Source of the DNA: Cellvibrionaceae bacterium
GTDB taxonomy: Bacteria > Pseudomonadota > Gammaproteobacteria > Pseudomonadales > Cellvibrionaceae
DNA length: 64,000 nt
Assembly: GCA_024707385.1 (NCBI GenBank)
Contig: JANPZW010000004.1
Coordinates: 310,001-374,000, forward strand
Direction: 5' to 3'
Shown here: positions 56,786 to 64,000 of the stretch, piece after piece
Numbering within the stretch: the stretch's first letter is position 1
Layout: every line of letters starts with the position of its first letter
Notes under the pieces: model-generated
Told to the model about the DNA's origin: nothing
Database searches by the model: none
What the model saw: only the letters and a program-made list of their open reading frames with translations
Position numbers and translations under genes: made by a program

Positions 56786-59700
56786 ATGCAAATGAAAAAA
56801 ACAATATTTAAGCAAATGATCTCGCGAGGTCGGAAAATCGGCGCCACATTGATCGTTGCCGGTGCGCTGGCATCGCTCCCGCAAATCACGGTTTCGCAGA
56901 TGATGAGCGACTACTCAGTTTTGCCTCCGCTTTCGGTGCAGACTCAGTCTCAGCAGTCGATTATGCTGGCCATGTCGTTGGATCATCAGGTCTATATGAA
57001 AGCATATAACGACTTTTCTGACCTGACAGGTGACGGTATTCCGGACAATACCTATTTACCTCAGCATAACTACGTAGGTTACTTTGACCCCACGCTTTGT
57101 TATGAGAGTGATAGATACACTGGACTGGCCCAGCCTTATTTTATTCCGGCCGAGCGTCGTGATCCGGTTTCGCTCAGATGCGCATCTGGTTACTGGAGCG
57201 GCAATTTCCTGAACTGGGTAACGATGACCCGTATTGATTTGGTGCGACAGGTGCTTTACGGGGGCTACCGCTATATAGATGACCCAAATCTAACTGTGCT
57301 GGAGCGCTCTTATTTGCCGAGTGATGCTCACAGTTTTGCGAAGTATGTGCCAGCCGGAGTCGAATTGGATGGGCTTGCGGTTGTGCCCGCTTCTAATAGC
57401 GAGTGTCAGTCTAATCCCGCCGACCCTAAATGTCTTGGATACACCTTCTGCAATACGACCAAGCCACCCGCTCACGGAATTCTATCTCAAAGAGTAGCTG
57501 AGCCGCCCTTGCTCAGAGTGGTAAAGGGAAATTATATGCTTTGGGACGCAAGCGAACGATACCAGTGTCTGACGACGAGCAAGCACTATCCAAATCGTTA
57601 TGAGTTCAGTAATGATGGTGCCGGCGGTAACGCTGATCTAAAAAGAGTCACTTATGAGATCGGAAGGGATAGTGAGGCTAAGCCGGTTTTAGGCGAGGTG
57701 TCTGACAACAGGAGTATGTTGCGTGACCCTAGTGGTGCAAATTTAAATGATCCGGCGAAGTCGGGTATTCATGCATTTTCACTATCGCCATTAAGAGAGA
57801 ACGTGCACGATTATATTGTGCGCGTTTCTGTTTGTGACCCAGACCACCAGCCAGCGGTAATTGGCACTTTTGAAGGAAAGGATATTTATAGTTTCGAATG
57901 CCAAACCTATGAAAATAACAATAGTAAGCCTATAGGTTTGTTGCAGCGATATGGAACGGGAGCGTCACAATATAATGTACAATTTGGTTTGCTGAGCCGC
58001 GGTTATGACAGCAATAAGGGCTACGGTGCGTTAAGGAAAAATCTCGGAAGTTTCATTGACGAGATTAATGTAGATGGCACGTTCAAATCGCTACAAGAAC
58101 GGCCCAACTCTATCGTTCATAACCTGAATGCTATGAGGGTAGTAGATTACCTCTATCAACGAGGGGCGACTAGCGAATGGTACAGTGGTGGAAATGGGGG
58201 GCATAATGAGTATAGCGGAACGTATCGCCCCGGCGCTGCGCCGGACGAAGTAGGGTGTGAATGGGGGCGTTCGAGTTTTACCCCTGGTACATGTCGAAAC
58301 TGGGGTAATCCCTTTAGCCAAATCTTGGCGGAATCCTTCCGTTATTTAACTGGTGCGGCTCGCGCGAATGTGGCCACTGAAAGCCGCATTCGCGATGGAA
58401 TAAGCGTAGATACATGGCGTCCGCTCCCGGCGAATCCATCAGGACGAGAAGATCAGTTCAGCTGTTCCGCTAAAGGCGTACTCGGGTTTAACGCCAGTTC
58501 GGTTTCATATGACTGGAGCAGCAGCTTTAGATCTGCGACGCCCAATAGCTTGGGCATTCCCGGAGCGCCAGCGAGCTCACCATCTTTGGCAACGTTGACC
58601 AATGAATTGGGTAGAGAAGCAGGGATCAGGGGAAGCTATTTTGTCGGTGCAACAAATGAGAATGCGGACGGCTTTTGTACAGTTAAGTCAGTAAATAATT
58701 TGGGGGAGGTAACAGGTACCTGCCCTGAAACTCCCCGTTTGGAAGGGGTTATTTAGGGGCAGGGCTCGCCAAGTATGTTTTTGATGAACACAACGTAAGA
58801 ACCTTTGGTGTTTCACTTACCGATGCTTTGGCGCGTATCAGAATACCACTTGATCCCACTGATCCATATGGTCTTGCAGTCCAAATTGTCCCTGCGTGAC
58901 ACAAACAAACGACTAGTGGGAACTGTGCTCTTGTAAGTTTTAAAGTAATCGAAGATACGGTCGTTGTGTCATCCGAAAATTCAGCAGATGCTCAGACGGT
59001 CGCTAGGAAAGGCTCTTATTACGTGGCTTGGGAAGACACGGAACAAGGCGGAGACTATGATGTGGATGCTGCTGGGATTATCCGCTATGAGTTCTTTTCG
59101 GATGGGAGCTTGGAGGTAGAAACAGAGCTGCTACCTTTTGTCGCCGAAAATTTTTCAGCAAGCACTCCAGATACAGTGGGTTTGGGAGCGCAAAACTACC
59201 GCGTGTTAGATGCAGGGAGTGCGGATGCAGCTCGCGACGTTGTGAACTATATTCGCGGTGATGAAACCCTGCCCAGCTCACGCAGCCGAACGCTTGATGG
59301 GAAAAAGTGGTTATTGGGCGACATCGTGCACTCTTCTGCAGCTTTAGTCGGGCGCCCCGCGTCCAACTATGACATTGACAGAATTGGCGATCCTACCTAT
59401 TCCACATTCGTCGAACGATACCGCAATCGTCGGTTGGTTACCTATGTCGGTGCTAACGATGGTTTGTTACATGCCTTTAATGGCGGATTTTTCAATCATA
59501 ACACCCAGAGTCCGGGATATTTGAAAAAGCCTGTAGGTGTTAACGCAGTGGAGCATGAGTTGGGTGCCGAGCTATGGGCCTACGCCCCCTATAATCTGTT
59601 GCCGCATCTTAAGTGGCTCAAAGATCCGAACTATTCCCATGTCTATTACGTTGATGCGAAGGTCCACACTTTCGATGTGAATATTTTTCCAGTTGAAGAA

Positions 59701-61071
59701 GAGCCAGAAGTGGTAACGGATTATCCGGGAGGGTGGGGCACAATAATTGTAGTGGGAATGCGCTTTGGTGGTGGAGACTATTCTTTGGATGTCGATGGTG
59801 ATGGAACCAAAGAACGTACTACTCGTTCGGCTTATATCGTGATGGATGTGACCAACCCCGAAAAGCCGCCCCGCTTACTAGCAGAGCTGACCGATGAGGA
59901 TCTGGGTTTTACTACCGGTGATATCGATATCATAAGTATCAGAAGACCAACTAACGGTTCTTTTGAGAACCCGGAAAAAAATGACTGGTACTTAGTCTTC
60001 GGCTCTGGTCCAACCGGCCAAGGTGCTCTGAAAAACGCAACGAGTGATCAAAATGCGCAGCTGTTCCATGTTCACTTAAACAGGCTTGTTAGTAGTACAT
60101 TGAATTCCAATAGCTGGCTGAAAAAAACGTCGATACCAACGGTGTCCAACGCTTATGTGGGTGGCGTTACTGCAGTTGATTGGAACAGTGACTTTGAAAC
60201 CGACATGCTCTACATTGGTGTGGTGGGTGCGGATGACGCCAATAGAGGTGGGCTATTTCAGGCCAGTATTTCTCATGCCGATGACACCCTTGGCATCAAT
60301 ACACCAAGCCGGTTGCTGGATGTAAAACTACCCTTCAGTCGCGCTCCGCTAGTTGTTCGAGATCGTACTCATGATGGTTATTGGGTATATGCCGCTACAG
60401 GGCAATTTATGGTGAGCGATCATCTGCTAGCGGAAAATATTGATGATAACTGGATATATGGAGTCAGAGTTAATAGTGGGGCGGGATGGCGGACTAACTC
60501 CACTATCGACGTCAACTCCATGAAAGATGTTTCTGATGTTGTGGTTAGCACACAAGGTGGAGAAGGTTTGAGAACCTTTACGGTTAGTGATGCTAGCTTG
60601 CCTAATCTAAGGACTCCAGAAGAGATGGAAATGGTGATTCGTGGAGGCCCAGGATGGAAAAAGGAGCTTAGGTATCGTCCTGAATTGACGATGAATACGC
60701 CCAACTTTACGGGCACCACATTGGCTGTGAGTTCGTTTTCTCCTTCGGTAGAAAACGATTGTAAGCCTGGCGGTATGAGTCGTCTGTATTGGTTGAACAT
60801 GTTTACAGGATTACCTCAAACGGAAAACAGGAACTTGTTTGTGAAAAGTGATGATGGTGTGAGTAATATCGATTCAAAAGGAGATGGTCGAGGCACCTTG
60901 TCGGATCACACTGGGGATAAACCCGGCATAGTTTTGGGAGGTGATACCGCCGGAACAGATATTATTATTGGCGATAGTGGAGGTGGCTTGAGCTCCATAG
61001 ACGCCGATCAAGATCCACCGCCCCCGGTTCGTCGAGCATGGCGCGAAGTGCCGATGAGTGAGCTAGACTAA
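56786..61071 (+). pseudogene. pilY1: PilY1-type pilus tip adhesin gene with a frameshift and an internal stop
   Basis: Type IV pilus tip protein and adhesin of about 1428 codons. ATG 56786 (AGGAG just before) or 56792 starts a signal peptide (IGATLIVAGALASLPQITVS). The N-terminal part runs to a stop at 58756; one missing G in the GGGG run near 58747-58750 explains the change to the frame that reads GYLGAGLAKYVFDEHNVRTFG. That frame then meets TGA at 58897-58899 (VPA-stop-HKQTTSG) and goes on unbroken from 58900 to 61071 with the PilY1 beta-propeller (GDIVHSSAALVGRP, YVGANDGLLHAFNGG). A calcium-binding loop is intact (DWNSDFETD). The G-run lesion may be a sequencing error; the TGA is a second, independent defect, so the gene may truly be broken or need checking. 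Confidence 0.88.
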
Positions 61072-61097
61072 ATCTTGAAATGAAGCTGGCGTGATAT

Positions 61098-61538
61098 ATG
61101 AAAAAGCAAAAAGGTTTTACTCTCATCGAAGTCATGATCGTAGTGGTGATTGTCGCGATACTCGCGGCAGTCGCCATACCGTCCTATCAGGACTCTGTAC
61201 GCAAGACGCGCAGGGCGGATGCGAAGGAGGCGCTGACAAGGATTGCGGCTCTGCAAGAACGGTTTTTCTTTACGAATAATCGATATGGAGATGCGGACGA
61301 TTTGGGTATTGCCAATAGTAGCCAGGACGGCTATTACACCATAGCGATCGCAAATCCGGTGGCAAGTACGACTTGTGGGCCGGTGGATGCAACTCGTTGC
61401 TATACCGTAACGGCCACAGCTGCGGCGACCGGTGCTCAGGCAAAAGATACGAACTGCCATCAGTTTTCCATCAACCAAGTAGGTCAGAAAAAAGCAACAA
61501 AATTTGGAGGAGGAGATAATTCGGATTACTGTTGGTAA
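61098..61538 (+). CDS. pilE: Type IV pilin PilE family minor pilin
   Basis: A 146-residue prepilin with the textbook N-terminus KGFTLIEVMIVVVIVAILAAVAIPSYQ, then SVRKTRRADAKEALTRIAALQERFF, which is typical of PilE-type minor pilins at the end of the fimT-pilVWXY1 cluster rather than of the major pilin. Two cysteines bracket the C-terminal loop (TTCGPVDATRC, plus the final DYCW). It lies 26 bases after pilY1 and is the last gene of the operon. Confidence 0.92.
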   Translation: MKKQKGFTLIEVMIVVVIVAILAAVAIPSYQDSVRKTRRADAKEALTRIAALQERFFFTNNRYGDADDLGIANSSQDGYYTIAIANPVASTTCGPVDATRCYTVTATAAATGAQAKDTNCHQFSINQVGQKKATKFGGGDNSDYCW

Positions 61539-61901
61539 AGTGCTCTAGTCGAATTTAAGCCAATGTTTGCAATAAAGCATTTCCCTGCTGACGTCTTTTG
61601 AAGGCTTGGCAGGAGATGCTAGCCCGCCATAAGTCAATTCTTGATTAGTACGATCACTTCCAGTTGTTCCGTGTCAGGCATTAGCTCGATAGCACGAGCA
61701 CCCTAGGCGTCTTTATGACGTGGGTCATGCAACCGAGATACCTTTCCCGCCTCTAGTATCTGTTCCAAGTGTCTAATTGAGTTTTTAGTCTGTGCGCACA
61801 ACTCGCGGCGGTTTTGTTGGGCGGGTCAAGGTGAAAGGCTATTCCGAGATGGAGCCGACGAGCCCATCTCGGACACAAAAATGCGGCTAGACACACTTTG
61901 A
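61539..61901. other. Intergenic region between pilE and the GH6 gene
   Basis: About 360 bases with no gene between two convergent units. A perfect 9-bp stem CCGAGATGG/CCATCTCGG with an 11-base loop lies at 61844-61872, and AGACAC/GTGTCT near the GH6 stop could form a smaller hairpin. These may end transcription from either side. Nothing else is recognised. Confidence 0.5.
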
Positions 61902-64000
61902 TCAGGTGTCTGACTTTATCTCCCACAATACAGGCCAGGAATTTTGAATCAGCTGAATGAAATGTTTTTCAAACCAAAGGCCGCCTTGAGGTGCGTTCTC
62001 CAGCGCATCGCCATTTTCAGCGTCGCACGCGTGTAGCAAATCTCCCGTGACTTCCATTGGAATTCCGTCCGAATAACCTGGCTGTTTCAACCAGGTATAA
62101 GCGTGCATATTGGCCATAATATCCGTCGGATCGAGTTCGAAGGTCCGACCGATACCGGCAGTGGAGATGTTGCACCAGTGGTCTCGAGTGCTGCGTTTAT
62201 CAAGCCGGCTTTCAATTCCCCCGGGACCGTAGGTCTATCGGCGCCGCCCCAGCCATTGCGAGAGGTATCTGTAATAAATCCGAAGGTTGAATTCGGCATA
62301 GCTTCTTTTAGCGTTTTATCGAGCTGCTCAATCAAGGACTTTTCGTCAAAATAGGTGCGAAAGCGATAGAAGCCTTCGCTGGAATAGCTGGGCTTATCGA
62401 TGATTAGTTCTTCGTGAAGAGGAGTATAGGCCGCTGTATTGGTTGCAAAACCTTTCACAGTATTGAGGTCAAGCTCCAGGCTGTTGAGCCATGTAGGAAA
62501 CCGCTTAACGGAGTCGCCAGACGTTAGCCATGCTGAATGGCCAATACCTAAATAAAGGTAAATATTTTTATCCGTGGCGTTGCCCAAGGTTGTGATGCCG
62601 TGCCGAATAAGGTCTGTAGCATCTTTTTTTCGCTGACATTGAAGTTCAAACTCACATCCAGTCGCTAAAATATCCGGAATTGTGTGTGGCTCCAAAACGA
62701 CGATAAAACGGATGTTCGGATATTTGTCGGCATACTCTCTTAATTGGTCAATAAAAGCCGCTCGATATCGCTCAAGGTTATCCGCCGTGTAACCGAGTGT
62801 TGTCGGCTGGATCTCGGCAAGCCCTGTTATGGGATTGAGGAGAGCCACAATCTGGATCGCCATAGGCTGAATTTCAGGGCCCGCTGAATTTTGTTGCTTA
62901 GTCGCGACTTCCAGATGATCCTTCAGGCTTCTTCTCGCGGTGACAGTGTCTCCTTTGTCGAGCATGTCAAATGTATCCAGCCATATCGCCGTAGGTTGTT
63001 GTTTTACGACTTCGACAGCAGCCACCATTTTCGGATCATCGATATGCGATACCTGGAACGCTTCTAAATGGCGTTGATAATCCGGATCTAGATACAGCGT
63101 GGCGCCTTCGTATGGGTTGCCTATTGTTTGCAGTTCCGCGCAGTCCGGAAGATTGGATTGTTTCTCCGTCCCCGTAGGATTGCATCTCGGCAATGGATCT
63201 TCCAGCGAAATGCCTGAACTAGAAGAGCTGGATGAACTAGAGGAGCTGCTAGAGCTTGATGATGTTGAAGAGCTTGAAGAGCTTGAAGAGCTTGAAGAGC
63301 TTGAAGAGCTTGAAGAGCTTGAAGAGCTTGAAGAGCTTGAAGAGCTTGAAGAGCTTGAAGAGCTTGAAGAGCTTGACGAACTGGATGAGCTGCCCGGCTT
63401 CTCATTATCCACTTGGCCTTTGATGACCACATAAGTGCGTTGGGTAAATCCTGGTTCATCCGAACTGAAGAGAATGCTGAAGAATTTATTGGTCTCAGCT
63501 GTCGGATTTCTTAAGAGTTCGATATTTACGAGCGCCTGATTGGTCTCCGAGTTGAATTCCAGTGATCCACTCTGAGCAACGTAATCCTCGCCGGCGTGAG
63601 CGTCCCCATCCTGGGTTTGATAGCGAATTTGCGATGGTGGAATCAGGCCAGAGTTGATGCCCACAATAATGGTTGCTGTGCTGGCCGTGCCATCGACCAC
63701 CACTGGCTCCAGGATTAGCGGCGAGCTAATAGGAAGGACGGTAATAGTTGTATGGTCTTCCGCGACATAGCCCTCTGCATCAGCTGCTGCAAGAGAAAAG
63801 CGAATTTGGGTGGAGCTTTCCACAGAAGGAAGTAGTACATAGGACGCTAATGAGCTGGGGTTCACAATCACCGCGGTCGGTCCGGACTTCTGCTGCCACA
63901 ATGACTTCGCCACCCCTGTGGATGTCACCAAATCCACATTTCCTTCCAGACGCACAAGAACGGCGGAATCCGCATAGCTGGGCTCACCGGCGTCAAGAAT
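61902..64000 (-). CDS. Glycoside hydrolase family 6 (cellobiohydrolase/endoglucanase), partial and frameshifted
   Basis: A secreted cellulase, cut at its N-terminus by the window edge. From the edge: Ig-like and Calx-beta-like domains (DGDAHAGEDYVAQSGSLEF), a poly-serine linker (about 50 residues), then GH6 (NPYEGATLYLDPDYQ, PTAIWLDTFD, RFIVVLEPHTIPD, YLYLGIGHSAWL, FGFITDTSRNGWGG). The frame breaks at a five-C run (62218-62222); one more base gives RLDKRSTRDHWCN, GIGRTF and MHAYTWLKQPGYSDG, the conserved GH6 end with WVKPPGESDG-like loop, finishing LWFEKHFIQLIQN at 61902. Catalytic-type Asp residues lie in the DTFD and later loops. Mode (exo or endo) cannot be told. Serine codons here form a strict 9-bp DNA repeat. 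Confidence 0.9.
63265..63372 (-). repeat. Perfect 9-bp tandem repeat, 12 copies, encoding poly-serine
   Basis: TTGAAGAGC is repeated exactly 12 times on the plus strand, read on the minus strand as (AGC TCT TCA) serine triplets in the linker of the GH6 enzyme. Copy number change would alter linker length by three serines without a frameshift. Confidence 0.97.

Noticed and set aside
63099..63434. Plus-strand frame of Glu/Leu repeats (LEELEEL)
   Set aside because: It is the reverse complement of the poly-serine linker of the GH6 gene. The Asp/Glu-rich frame at 12587-12958 is the same artefact opposite the lyase linker.

Overview
The window looks like the chromosome of a plant-polysaccharide-degrading gammaproteobacterium close to Cellvibrio and its relatives. 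The signs are long poly-serine linkers in secreted lipoproteins, CBM35 domains on pectin enzymes, a family 6 glycoside hydrolase, and the Pseudomonas/Cellvibrio-type gene order murJ-ribF-ileS-lspA-fkpB-ispH followed by a minor pilin cluster. This placement is inferred from gene content and proteins, not from an rRNA gene; I saw no rRNA or tRNA gene.

Layout: 1-3509 is one CRISPR array (58 repeats, running off the left edge) with a type I-E-like hairpin repeat and no cas genes in view. 3.8-5.6 kb holds small accessory genes. 5.6-12.2 kb is a three-gene, translationally coupled cyclic-di-GMP operon on the minus strand: two related membrane diguanylate cyclases and a 1309-residue propeller-GGDEF-EAL protein. 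12.6-18.0 kb is a rhamnogalacturonan cluster: a PL11 lyase and two CE12 acetylesterases, each with a CBM35. 18.3-20.8 kb encodes a TonB-dependent receptor and a small exported partner. 21.6-26.7 kb carries two tandem TPS-type exoproteins with RTX-like ends. 27-34 kb is a signalling block: bacteriophytochrome kinase, response regulator, CheB-CheR-PAS histidine kinase and a second response regulator. 34-42.8 kb has recQ, a DUF3300 protein, a YdiJ-like FAD/Fe-S dehydrogenase and moaCDE. 42.8-46.2 kb has dapE, dapD, a Spx/ArsC-like protein and a CBS protein. 46.3-53.7 kb is the conserved murJ to ispH block. 54-61.5 kb is a minor pilin operon (fimT, pilV, pilW, pilX, pilY1, pilE). 61.9 kb to the right edge is a GH6 enzyme, cut by the window.

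At least eight conserved genes are split by frame changes, nearly all in homopolymer runs and mostly one-base losses (YdiJ-like, small membrane protein, moaE, murJ, ribF, ispH, pilY1, GH6). Because murJ, ribF and ispH are normally essential, this points to sequencing or assembly error more than gene decay; I give the repaired gene spans. pilY1 has a second lesion, an in-frame TGA.

The common theme is sensing and attacking plant cell walls: secreted CBM-bearing pectin and cellulose enzymes, an outer-membrane receptor, large exoproteins and type IV pili for contact, and c-di-GMP, light and chemotaxis-type modules to control attachment.
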